From positions 1 to 33,174 of the forward strand of contig NCSJ02000428.1 of assembly GCA_002812745.2 (NCBI GenBank): DNA of 33,174 nt, read 5' to 3'. Every line of letters starts with the position of its first letter. Position 1 is the first letter of the stretch. Both the position numbers and the translations under genes were made by a program. The notes under the pieces are model-generated. The model searched no databases. It was not told the origin of the DNA and was given only the letters and a program-made list of their open reading frames with translations. Shown here in pieces: positions 21,421 to 30,724 of the stretch. The DNA is from Scytalidium lignicola (Eukaryota; Ascomycota; Leotiomycetes).

Positions 21421-23093
21421 CATATAAAACACCTTTAAGATAATAACCAGAATGAAGGTTAAAGCAGATGAAGATTAATTCTAAGAGTTAGTAGAATTTG
21501 AATGATTATATTATTAGATTTTAAGGTTATACTAATAGAACAATATCCTATTTCTGAGGAATTATTAGTCTTAAAATACTATTTCACGATTAACATAAGA
21601 GGATTAAGAGGATAGGAAATCTTGAATAAAAGTTAACTTTTTAAAATTATATAATAAGNAAAAAACAATTATTAAAGTATATGAACTTGATCTTGAAGAT
21701 CTTACTCTAGTTTATAAAATTAACCTCTAGAGCATTATTATNAAAAAAGAGAATATATGAATTCCTCTTGTTAGTGAAGAGAACTCAGATTTAAGATGAT
21801 TTTGACTAAATGCTAGAAAATGCTTGAATAATAATAAAGGAAGGATTAAGTTATATCTTATGAGGATGATATAACTTGTAATAAGAAGGACTTCTAATAA
21901 TAACCTTTTAATAAGATTAAGTAAAAGTAGAAATGTAATATGGAGAAATTTAAGGTTTAAAGAAATCAGTAAAACAACTGCTTAAAGTTAAACAGTATTA
22001 TATTCAACAAGAATAAAAGGAACTAGTTAAGATTGTTGTTAAACAAGTTAATTAGAATATAAAAGTATTATTTACAATTATTAAACTAGAAGAGGATTTA
22101 TTACCTTTAAAATTACTTATTATGTTATCAGAGGAGGATAAGTTAATATAAAGGATCAATTAATAGTTTAACTAAGAAGTAATAATATACTCTTTGAATT
22201 TTACAAGAAGAATTCTTAAGGAAAGTAATATCTTCATTATTAAGATAAGGGAATGCCTTAAAAATGAAATAGCAAAATAAGTATAAGACATACATATATT
22301 CATAAACGATAAAAGCTTAAATAAACTAAGGTTATAAGACCTTGTTAGAAGATGAATAACATTATTTGAAGAACTTTAAGAGAATGCTAAGAATCTGGAA
22401 ATTAAAGATGATGTATTAGTTGATAATGCTAAAAATGTTAATCTTTACTTTATAAACAATAAGAGTTCACTTTACATTAATATAAAACTATGCAAAAAGC
22501 TAATAAAAGCCTTAATTGATTTAAGAGTTAAAAAGAACTTCATCAATGAACAAGTTATGAAGTGACTTAGACTTAACATAAAAGTCAAAGACAACAATTA
22601 CTTGATATTGTTAACGAATAATACTAAGGTTTAGAAGTATGTTAATGTTTAAACTTAGAACTTAAATATGAGATATAGTAAAAGTTATTNAAAAAAGGAT
22701 ATCTTTTAACATTATGAAATTAAGAATATATTAAGTTATCTTAGGAATTGAATAGATAAAGAAGTATAATCTAATAATTGATTGAAGAATAAGTATGATT
22801 ACTTTCTTAGAAGAGGAATAAAATTCAGTATCCTTAAGAGTTGTCTATGTTAATGAAATTATAAAATATATTCTTGAAGAATATTATAAATTATTAAAAT
22901 TATTTATAAAAAGACTTAATGATTTAGCTTTACTTAAGCATAAACTATAAGATTATAAGATAAAGCTTAAAGAAAGGTTCAAACTAGCCTACAAATTAAT
23001 TTATCAAACAACTCTTGTCGAAGATAAAGTAATAAAGAAATGGTTGCTTGAGAAAATGATGTTTAAAGGTTTGTACAAAGAAGGTTATAATAA
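21421..23093 (+). pseudogene. Chromovirus spacer and protease region, copy C
   Basis: It is homologous to copy A from about 7850 to 9510. The protease active site at 22518-22529 reads D-L-R-V: the catalytic Asp, lost in A, is kept, while Ser, Gly and Ala are changed by C-to-T or G-to-A. The following segment KKNFINEQVM matches KRNFISEQVV of A. The end reads KKWLLEKMM then KGLYKEGY, the RT entry, without the extra A found in copy A. Truncation follows directly. Confidence 0.8.
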
Positions 23094-23813
23094 AGGTAAT
23101 TTTATAAGCTTTATATCTCTTTCTAAGTAATAACCTTAAAGGTATTAATTATAAAGTTCTTGAAGTCCTCTTAGAATAAGTCTTATAAGTTTATATTATT
23201 AATTCTGTTAAGGTAATACTTATAAACCTTAATAGTTAAGTATTTTTATATATCCTTTATAATAGTATCCTTAAGGTTTATTCTTTATTCTTATTTCTTG
23301 ATTAATGTTGTTCAATTTACCCTTATAATACTTTTTATTACTCTTATAATAGTTTTTAACTTATTCTCTCTTATAATCCTTGTTATACTTCTTATTTTTG
23401 TTATATTCCTTATTATTCTTAAACTTTATACATATAATCTATTAGTATTAACATAAGATGCTTAAGTAGCTGAAAAGTAAAATTAGTTATACTTGAGTAT
23501 AAAGAGTATTTACTTATAAGTAATAAACTTTATAATCTTAAAAGCTTAGACAAATGTCTTTAGGAGTATAATAACTTCTTAGTCTTCTTGATTGTCATAG
23601 TTTTATAAACTCTTAAATTCTCTTGTATACATGTAAAGACTTGTAATTCTATGATGAAAGTAAAAGTAAGGTAAAAGATTATAGTTTTAACATATTATTT
23701 TTAGTCTATAAGAAGAATAATAAAGATTATAAGTAGTTTTTAAATAGAAATTAATGAAAATAAGTTATAAAAAAGTAATTTTTCAAATAGAATTAGTCAA
23801 TTAGCTGATTACA
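23094..23813. other. AT-rich stretch after copy C, no supported gene
   Basis: The minus strand shows a low-complexity Lys/Tyr/Asn-rich series (near 23300-23420) with stops, but no domain can be named. It may be another ruined element. Confidence 0.4.
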
Positions 23814-24090
23814 CAACTTTATAAGTAGACTACTTGACATTTAACTAAATATGTTGTTTTTAGTAAAAACAAGTTTAATAATAACAATTATAAAAGTAAA
23901 TTGTTTAACATTAAACTAATCAAGTTATAAGTTAGTAAATAATTGTTTCCCCTTTTAACTAAGTAGATTTCAACTTTGTAAGTAGACTACTAGACATCTA
24001 ACCAAACAGAAGTTGTAATCTCCTGAGATTCAGCTTCAAAAGTAAACTACCTGGTGTTCAACTAATTAAATGATAATCTCCTGATCTGTA
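23814..24090. repeat. Degenerate repeats, four units of about 60-85 bp
   Basis: Related segments start near 23814, 23885, 23971 and 24031. Each has CAACTTTRTAAGTAGACTAC or a diverged form, then a GACATTTAACTAA-like part. Units 3 and 4 also share AATCTCCTGA. The first two units are AT-converted and the last two are not. Function unknown. They may be subterminal repeats of a DNA element or a small satellite. Confidence 0.55.
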
Positions 24091-24205
24091 TATACAAACT
24101 GATCAGTGTTAGTTCACCTGTAGCACAAAGTACAGTACGCAATTATACATAATATACTCGTTGTGCTATTCCATGGTTGTTGTTCGAAAAGGGGGTAAGA
24201 GTAGT

Positions 24206-24226
24206 GCGAAGCTGTAAGAGCTTCGC
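24206..24226. other. Perfect 8-bp hairpin
   Basis: GCGAAGCT (24206-24213) and AGCTTCGC (24219-24226) form a perfect stem with a 5-base loop GTAAG. A further GTAGT/ACTAC pair can extend it around a bulge. It lies in a GC-normal segment left of the Tc1-like transposase and may belong to that element's end. Confidence 0.5.
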
Positions 24227-24340
24227 TCGCTCCCACTACCTAATCAGGACTAGTCTACATGGCACGTGAGTATCACGTGCACGTAACCAATATATTACTC
24301 TCAACATTTATATTGCTATTTTATTACTACTGTACAAAGC

Positions 24341-25441
24341 TACTACTACTACTACCACTACCACCCTGAAGGGCCTCCCTTTCGCAGCCTGACCTTGGTT
24401 ATCCTTTCGAGCATAGTATCGATAAAGTGGTTAATATGCCGTTCGATTGATATCTCATTTTCCCATATATCTTGCATGGCTGCTTTGAGATCCTCCAGCT
24501 TCCACCCACCAGTTGGCTTGCGGTTTCTGAGTAATTGCTTCAGGACTTGCCATATATTTTCAATTGGATTTAAATCTGGTGATTTAGGAGGCCAATCAAT
24601 TGATCTGATATGGCATTCTATTCGAATTCCATTGCACAATCCTTTATTTTTGCGTGTACTCTTTTTCCCATGGACTAGGCTGTTATCCTCTACACACCAA
24701 AATACTCCTGGTGTTTCAAACCCTTCCTCTAATCGCTTTGCCTAAAATATCTCTTTCAGTAGTCCTTCAAGGATTTGGCTAGCATACTTCTTTTGAGTAA
24801 ATCCTTTACCTTCTCCTTCATATGACACAAAAATAAGCTTGGATTTGTAGTTGTAACCAATTGCAGCCTATGCCATAACCGATTTATGGCCTGAATGGAA
24901 GGTGAATTGAATACAATCAAGGTGTTGCCTTTCTCTTCTAGCCCTGAGCAATCGCTGACGTCTAAGCATATCTGTCCTAGTAATTGTTTCATCTGTGTAG
25001 ATTCCTTTTCTCCAATACCGGTCCCAATTTGCAATGCAGAATGTCCATCTTTATAGCCTGTTTTCTTTGGAAGTGCCAGGCTTACAATCAGGGGTATGAT
25101 AGTGGTATTCAGCCTGTGCTAATGCAGCTAGAAGAGTATTCCTGGATACTTTCAAATTGAATTCTTTAATTATTTGCTTTGGTGAAAGAATCCTTCGCTC
25201 ATAATGGCCTGTGAACCATTGGATAATTGCAAGAATTGTACTGTCAGGAATGGTACGTGGTCGGCCAGGAGGCTTTTGAACGCGATCTCTTTTTTTGAGC
25301 TACCTTTGAGCTGTACCACGAGGTACACCTAATTCTTGAGCTGCATGACGTCCAGAATAACCATCTTGAATCTTGGTTTTATATCGCACGCATGTAGGAG
25401 TATCCTAAGCCATTAAAAAAAGTAGTGGTAGTAGTAGTAGT
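24341..25441. repeat. Inverted CTA/CCACTA tracts flanking the Tc1-like transposase
   Basis: CTACTACTACTACCACTA occurs on the plus strand at about 24344-24361 and, inverted, at about 25423-25440. The tracts frame the transposase frame closely, so they are probably subterminal inverted repeats of the element that also carry simple-sequence character. Outer terminal repeats and TA target duplications could not be fixed. Confidence 0.45.
24358..25413 (-). pseudogene. Tc1-like transposase, full length, five in-frame stops, intact catalytic triad (DD41E spacing)
   Basis: From ATG 25411-25413 to TAG 24358-24360 there is a single 351-codon frame with no frameshift. Stops are at codons 3, 38, 121, 182 and 224, each one C-to-T or G-to-A from Gln or Trp. 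The N-terminus has paired HTH-like segments (GYSGRHAAQELGVPRG) and a GRPR motif. The catalytic part shows YTDET (Asp, codon 141), VEDNSLVHG (Asp, codon 243) and DLNPIENIW (Glu, codon 285). There are 41 residues between the last two acidic residues rather than the 34 usual in Tc1, the extra ones lying in the GKKSTRKNKGLCNG segment. Base composition is normal, so it arrived later than its AT-rich surroundings or escaped heavy RIP. It would be a nuclear cut-and-paste transposase. Confidence 0.92.
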
Positions 25442-25741
25442 TGTAGTAAGGAAAGAAAGTAAACAATGTTTGTTTATTTAAAAGTGGCAATATATTTGCT
25501 TGACCGCCTTGCATGGGGTGGCCTAGTACTTGTTGACATCCCCTTATGTACATGGTTTTCTCCACTAATATTCTTGTCCTTTATTCGTATTCTACTAGTA
25601 GTAGAAGAATAATTAATAGCAAATGGGCAAAGGACAAAGCCTTACTTAAAAGCTTAAACTTAAGCTACTTAAATTCTTATATACTCATCACTTTATAGTT
25701 TAGTCTACTATCTTTTTATATTATATTTTATTCTAATTATA
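25442..25741. other. Spacer between Tc1-like element and Copia element
   Basis: About 100 bases of normal composition (probably the right end of the Tc1-like element, through about 25560) pass into AT-rich sequence. No gene is visible. A near-palindrome TTCTACTAGTAG lies near 25590. Confidence 0.4.
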
Positions 25742-25917
25742 TGTTGTGATATCCTGTGTGTCGCCTTAGGTACCATCTTGTTTATTACATGTGACTTCCA
25801 TTTTAGGTAGTCCTATTAGTTAGCTTTTCTACTTGTACGTAGTTACTACCATACAACACTACAATACACAGAGTTACCCTATATTGCGTACATGCTTTCA
25901 TGTGCCCTAATTCAACA
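25742..25917 (+). repeat. Copia 5' LTR
   Basis: It begins TGTTGTGATATCC and ends AATTCAACA, 176 bp. It aligns with 30547-30719 through GACTTCCATTTTAGGTA and TTCAACA. The start is set by where similarity begins and by the TG rule, so it could be off by some bases. Confidence 0.75.
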
Positions 25918-25929
25918 GGTTATGCACTC

Positions 25930-25940
25930 TGGTAGCAATG
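25930..25940 (+). other. Candidate Copia primer-binding site
   Basis: TGGTAGCAATG begins 12 bases after the LTR. TGGTAGC equals the first part of the initiator-Met tRNA primer site of yeast Ty1 (TGGTAGCGCC), a known primer choice for Copia elements. Only seven bases match, and the offset from the LTR is larger than usual. Confidence 0.4.
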
Positions 25941-26035
25941 TAATTAGGCTAACTCTTCTTCTTTTATGTTGATTGTGTTGATTGGCACCTTTTTGTCTTT
26001 GTTTACCCATATCCACACGTCTAGCCATATTCAAC

Positions 26036-26990
26036 ATGGCTGATGATTCTGGAACTGTAATTCTTCCAAAGGACTAAAGACTCAAGGGTTCAAAGAACTA
26101 TGACCTTTGGAGCTCTCGTCTTATGGTATTGCTCTGGTTTAAAGGTCTTGAAGATTACGTTGGTAATACTGTTTCATCTCCTAAGGGAGATACTCTTGAG
26201 TAGAAGGTTTAGCGTAAAGATGACGTCAAAACCTATATGTATCTTAATATTAATATCAACGATGAGGTTATGCTATTGATCAAGGACTATAACATAGCAA
26301 AGCTTGCTTAGGCTATTTTGAAAGTTTAATATCAAGGAAAAAGTTATAATCTATAATAAAAGTTCTTGTCTAAGTTAATATCCATTAAGTGTAATTACTT
26401 TAACTTTACAAGTGTATATATTATTATGTTCAAGTTGATAATAGTTAATTTGAAAGTTGTCAAGGGTAATAATATGAAGTTTTTTTNATGAATTTGTCTT
26501 TATTTTTGGCCTTGAGGATAAATATCTTATTTAGGCTGAATATTAATGTTTAGTTAGCAAATCTAAGAAGTTACTTATACTTACTCAATTTATAAAGGAT
26601 ATTGTTAATAAATTTATCTTTGTTATTAACTCTTCTGATATTGTTATATATAATAAGAATAATTTTAATTTAAGCAATTCAAAGAGCTTTAAAGATATCA
26701 AATGTAACTATTATAAGAAGAATAGTTATAAGGAATTTAATTACTTTTAAAAGTATTTTAAAAAGCTTAAAGAATATAAAGCAAAGTAGTCTAACAAGAA
26801 GAAGAAGAAGAAAAGTAAGAATAAGCTTAAGAAGTCTGATTTGAAAGATAAATCTAATATTATCAACTTTAACTTTATTAACTTAGTTATTACTAATCTT
26901 ATAACTTTTTCTATGTTTATATATAATTAATAAATTGTAAATATAAGTGTTATTGATTATATTATTAATAATCTTAATTAGTTTAATTTT
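26036..26990 (+). pseudogene. gag: Copia family 1 gag region
   Basis: ATG at 26036 opens MADDSGTVILPKD, a stop for Gln or Trp, then LKGSKNYDLWSSRLMVLLWF. The LxGxxNYxxWxxRL motif is the start of the Copia Gag (UBN2/DUF4219-like) domain. An N at 26487 in a T run breaks the frame, and skipping it gives YEFVFIFGLEDKYL. A zinc knuckle near 26699-26745 reads CNYYKKNSYKEFNYF, with the second Cys and the His changed to Tyr. It is followed by a Lys-rich tract. The protein would form the particle shell and bind RNA. Confidence 0.82.
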
Positions 26991-28372
26991 AACTTTTATT
27001 TAATGTATTCTGATCTTCATCTTATAAAGACAAGTAATAGTTTTACTCTGATTATAAGTATAAGTATTATTATCTTTAAAATTACTTGTTCAGATAATTT
27101 ATCCTTTCTTTTAACACTTATTAATATATAGTATATACTTANATTTNCAGTTAATATTTTTAAAGCTTTAAGACTCCTTGTACAGAATGGTAATACTTGT
27201 ATTACTTCATTTAGTATATTTAATAAAAACAATGTTGAATATAGTATTGTCATTACCTCCCCTGCTAATATCTATTTAAGATTAACATCCATTTCAATAG
27301 TGTTTATTTCAGCATTTTTTACTTGTTAAACAATTCTTAGTCTGGATATCATTCATCAACATTTAGCATATACAAGCCTTAAGGTTGTTAAGAATACAAT
27401 TAAAGTTACTTTTGGTATTAACATTAAGCTGGTGAAGAAGGCCTCTGACAAAGACCTCTTCCTTTATAAGGTGTATAAATATAATTACTTTGAAAAAAGT
27501 ATTTCTAAAGAACTTAGAAAACAATCTACTAAAGTTGATAAGGTCTTGAATATCAATGTGTATATAATTACACCTGTTAGTTATAATAAACATTATTATA
27601 CTACTATTATAATAGATGATTGCTTTGGTATTACTTAAGGTTATACTTATAAAGAAAAGAAAGATGTATATGATGTTATAATTATATATTATGCTCTTCT
27701 TAAGAATCAGTAGAATATTACTCTTAAATTAATTCAAATTGATGGTGGAAATAAGTTTAGTGAAGAGAAACTTAATATCTTTTATAATTATAAAGGTATT
27801 TAACATAAAAAGACTACTCCTTATATACTATAGCAAAATGAAGTCTTTAAGAGAATTAAACATTTTATATTTATAAGAACTTATACTATTATGATTGTTA
27901 TTAACATTCTCTTTACACTTTAGAATAAGGTATACAAATCAATTATATATATTGGTAATTATCTTACAACCAAAACTCTTATAAGTAATATTACTCCATT
28001 TAAAGCCTTTATAAAACAAGTTTCTCCTTCTAGTATTAATTGCAAACCTGATCTATCAAACTTTTATATTGTTAGTTCTAAAATATTTATATATATCAAC
28101 AAGGAATGTTGTGTAACATCTTAAAAGATAGCTTTTAAGGCTAAAGAGGGTATATTGTTAAGCTTTGAAAACAGCTTGATTTATCATTGTTAAGTTCTTT
28201 CATGCACTTACAAACTAGTTTGTACTTTTTATATTACCTTTACTAAGGGTAATTTACGCCTAGAAGAGCTTGTTATCAAGGCTTAAGATACTGAAGCTGT
28301 TGTTGAAGCTAATTCTCTATGTTCTTCATTATCTCTACCTTCTACCTTACAAGATGCAGCTTTCCCTCCACA
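26991..28372 (+). pseudogene. Copia family 1 protease and integrase region
   Basis: After an unreadable protease stretch (Ns near 27142-27148), a GAG-pre-integrase segment (VYKYNYFEKSISKELRKQ) leads to the integrase core. It reads VLNINVYIITPVSY with the first catalytic Asp as Asn (27549-27551), then TTIIIDDCFG, LIQIDGGNKFS with the second Asp kept, and QNEVFKRIKHF where QNGVAER is expected, so the catalytic Glu is Lys. All lesions are G-to-A. The tail leads into an unusually well preserved linker. Confidence 0.8.
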
Positions 28373-28853
28373 GTTGAACTCTATGTTTGAGGAGGTTGTA
28401 CAATCTACTAAGGAGGAGGAGGAGGTGTCTGAAGATAAGCTTCCTCAGGTAATTGTACTTACCAAACGTAGTTGTAATCATCTGAAAGGCTTAAAGAATA
28501 AGAAGCCTGAACAAAGACATATTAACTCTGATATTATATATGTTGATCTTATAAAGAATCGTGTTATATGCTTACAAGTTGCAAAATCAAGCACTCAGGC
28601 TCCATCTCTAGTTGTTTCTCCATCTCTAGTTGTTTCTCTATCTCTAGTTGTTTCTCTATTTTCAGTCATTTCTAGAGCCTTTCCTGATGAAGGAGAGATT
28701 CTTGGTCAGCCTCCAGCAGTTGCTATAGCTTATGGCCACTATCTTACAACTTGTTCTACTCTGAATTTAAGGTATGCCCTAGCTGTAACAGATGATCTTA
28801 CAGAACCGAAATCTTACAAGGAAGCCCTTGATACTCTGTATTCTAAGGAATAA
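28373..28853 (+). pseudogene. Copia family 1 linker between integrase and RT (open for 160 codons)
   Basis: This part has no stop for 160 codons, unlike everything around it. It contains an acidic segment (STKEEEEVSEDKLPQ), a basic segment (LTKRSCNHLKGLKNKK), an 18-bp tandem repeat coding SLVVSP/L units, and then YALAVTDDLTEPKSYKEALD, the usual lead-in to the Copia RT. Linkers of this kind are poorly conserved and proline/serine rich in Copia elements. It is not an independent gene; the following TAA replaces the Gln/Trp of EWEDA. Confidence 0.8.
28601..28672 (+). repeat. 18-bp tandem repeat in Copia linker, four units
   Basis: Units begin at 28601, 28619, 28637 and 28655 with TCCATCTCTAGTTGTTTC. 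The third differs by one C-to-T and the fourth is diverged. They encode repeated SLVVS. Probably slippage expansion in an unconstrained linker. Confidence 0.9.
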
Positions 28854-30411
28854 GAAGATGCCATAGTAACTAAGCTTAAGTCTTTGATGAAGTATAAGAT
28901 TTTCAAGCTTACTCAACTTTCTCCTGAAAAGTATGCCTTAAAAGGCTGATAGATTTATTATATCAAACACAATATAAACTGTTAAATTAAACACTTTAAA
29001 GCTAGGTTTATAGTCAAAGGATATGAACAATGCTATGAAGTGGATTATGATCAAACTTGGGCAAGTGTTATTAAGTCAGCAACATAAAAGGTATTAATGT
29101 TAATTGCTACTGTTCATAGCTGGCAAATACACTAAATGGACATTGTTATAACCTTTCTAAATGATGATATTAACGTAGAAATCTATATAAATCTCCTTAA
29201 GGGATTTACTGTTGAAGATCTTTAAACTCTTAGTGTTAAATGTATTAATATCGTCAATAACAATAGTCATATTATTCTACTCCTTTTGAAGTCCTTGTAT
29301 AGACTGAAATAAGCTCCCCATTGTTGACAATTAAAGCTTAATTCAAAGTTAACTAAGATTAGCTTTCTTCCTCTTCAATCCAACCTCAGTATCTTCTTCA
29401 ATTAATGTTTAAACATCTTTATTTATACTTATGTTGACAATTTTCTAGTTATTAGTCCTGGAGGCTCTTAATTTGACAAGGTTAAGTTAATTTTCTATGA
29501 TTTATTTAAAATAATCAATATAAGACTTGCATCCTGGTTTCTAAGGGTGTGTATCATATAAGATTAGAAAAAACATACTATTTCTCTTGTCTAGGATAGG
29601 TATATCAAGAAGATTCTTGATCAATTCAGGTATAATAACATCAAACCTTACTCTACTCTTTTTAAGGCGAATGTAGTTAAGTTTATAGTCAAATATAATA
29701 GTATAACTACTCTCTAGAACATTTAGCTTTATTCTGAAAAGGTTGGTTTTGTCATGTATCTTATAATACAAATACATTTTGATCTGTCTTTTCTAGTCTC
29801 TTGACTATTACAATTCCTATAAAATCTATCTCCACAGTACTTGAAGTTGATCAAACAAGTCTTTCAGTACCTCCAAAATACTCAAGATGTTAGCATTACC
29901 TTTAGAAGAGATGGAAACGAAAACCTTGATTTCTATGGTTTCAATGACTCTGATTACAGTAGTTGTTTAGAAATACATTGATCTACTATAAATTATCTCT
30001 TCTTTTTAAGAGGAGGCCTTATTTCATGGCATTGCCAACGACTACCTTGTGTTACTTTGTCTACTATAAAAGCTAAGTACTGTACTCTCTTTAAAGTGTT
30101 ATGCAAAGTTATATAGTTGGCTAAATTGCTATTAGAACTTCAAGTTAACGTTTTGAGCTTTAAGATCACCTTAAATAATGATAATCAAGGCTCCTTTTTT
30201 NATGGTTAAGACTATTAAACAATCGAAAAGGGCTAAGTACATTGATATCAGATATCACTTTGTATATGAGAAAGTGTAATCTAGAGAGATTATTTTAAAT
30301 TATGTCCTTATCATAGATATAGTAGCTGATAACCTTATAAAAGCTTTGAATTCAGTCAAACATATAAAGTTTATGGATTTGTTAAGCTTGAAATCAATTG
30401 CTTTAAATTAA
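28854..30411 (+). pseudogene. Copia family 1 reverse transcriptase and RNase H
   Basis: Markers in order are EDAIVTKLKSLMKYKIFKL, FKARFIVKGYEQ, DYDQTWASVIKSAT, a palm segment MDIVITFLNDDINVEIYI, LLLLKSLYRLK-stop-AP and YVDNFLVIS at 29430-29456 (YVDD with Asp-to-Asn). RNase H follows: GFNDSDYSSC with its Asp kept, LFFLRGGLISWHCQR, LSTIKAKYCTLF where TEAEY is expected (Glu to Lys), and NDNQGSFF. The C-terminal IDIRYHFVYEKV, IADNLIKAL-like segment and a stop at 30409-30411 complete the usual Copia end. An N at 30201 in a T run breaks the frame. Confidence 0.92.
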
Positions 30412-30546
30412 TAAATTTCCCATTTCAAGCTCTAGTATTACACTTACAACATTTTGCTTTATAGCTTAAATGTCTTTGCATTTGTTTTTATATAGGATTT
30501 AGAGTACTTTTACATTAATTTTCAGTGCTTCGATGACATAAAAGTG
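30412..30546. other. Copia 3' untranslated part
   Basis: A short AT-rich stretch lies between the RNase H stop and the 3' LTR. No clear purine tract is seen before the LTR, so the LTR start may lie a little earlier than given. Confidence 0.5.
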
Positions 30547-30719
30547 TATTGTAATATCTTATATGCTACCTCAAGCATTACTTTCTTATTATATATGACT
30601 TCCATTTTAGGTAATCTTATTAGTTAACTCTTTTATGTATACGTAATTATTACATTACAACATCATAATATATTTAAGTAACCTTAATTATATAACCTTT
30701 TGTTATGCTTAATTCAACA
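30547..30719 (+). repeat. Copia 3' LTR
   Basis: It begins TATTGTAATATC (5' LTR: TGTTGTGATATC) and ends AATTCAACA, 173 bp. It is more AT-converted than the 5' LTR, mostly by C-to-T and G-to-A, as expected for two once-identical LTRs that decayed separately. Confidence 0.75.
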
Positions 30720-30724
30720 GAATT

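Larger units (their letters stand above)
19601..23093 (+). mobile_element. Chromovirus copy C, 3'-truncated (5' LTR to start of RT)
   Basis: This copy has the same order as copy A: LTR, leader TTTTGAACATT, gag, spacer and protease. It aligns until about 23093, matching copy A near 9510 in the RT fingers, after which similarity stops abruptly. The internal part is much more AT-converted than in A, while its LTR is the least mutated of all five. There is no 3' LTR in place, so no target duplication can be tested. Confidence 0.88.
25742..30719 (+). mobile_element. Ty1/Copia retrotransposon, both LTRs present (Copia family 1)
   Basis: Two related direct repeats of about 175 bp flank a Copia-ordered polyprotein (gag, protease, integrase, RT, RNase H). 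The order with integrase before RT identifies Ty1/Copia. The element is AT-converted in the middle but less so at its 5' end and in the linker near 28400-28850. The bases outside the LTRs (TTATA on the left, GAATT on the right) do not form a target duplication. The right LTR abuts a minus-strand chromovirus fragment. Confidence 0.9.

Noticed and set aside
24395..25034. Plus-strand frame 24395-24745 and minus-strand frame 24756-25034
   Set aside because: Both are shadows of the 351-codon Tc1-like transposase frame, which alone carries the HTH and DDE motifs.
27017..27638. Minus-strand frames 27017-27253 and 27363-27593
   Set aside because: They are low-complexity Ile/Leu-rich frames opposite the Copia gag-protease-integrase region; the plus-strand frame has the recognisable pre-integrase segment.
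29541..29777. Minus-strand open frame in the Copia RT
   Set aside because: It is a shadow of the RT/RNase H frame, which is recognisable on the plus strand.
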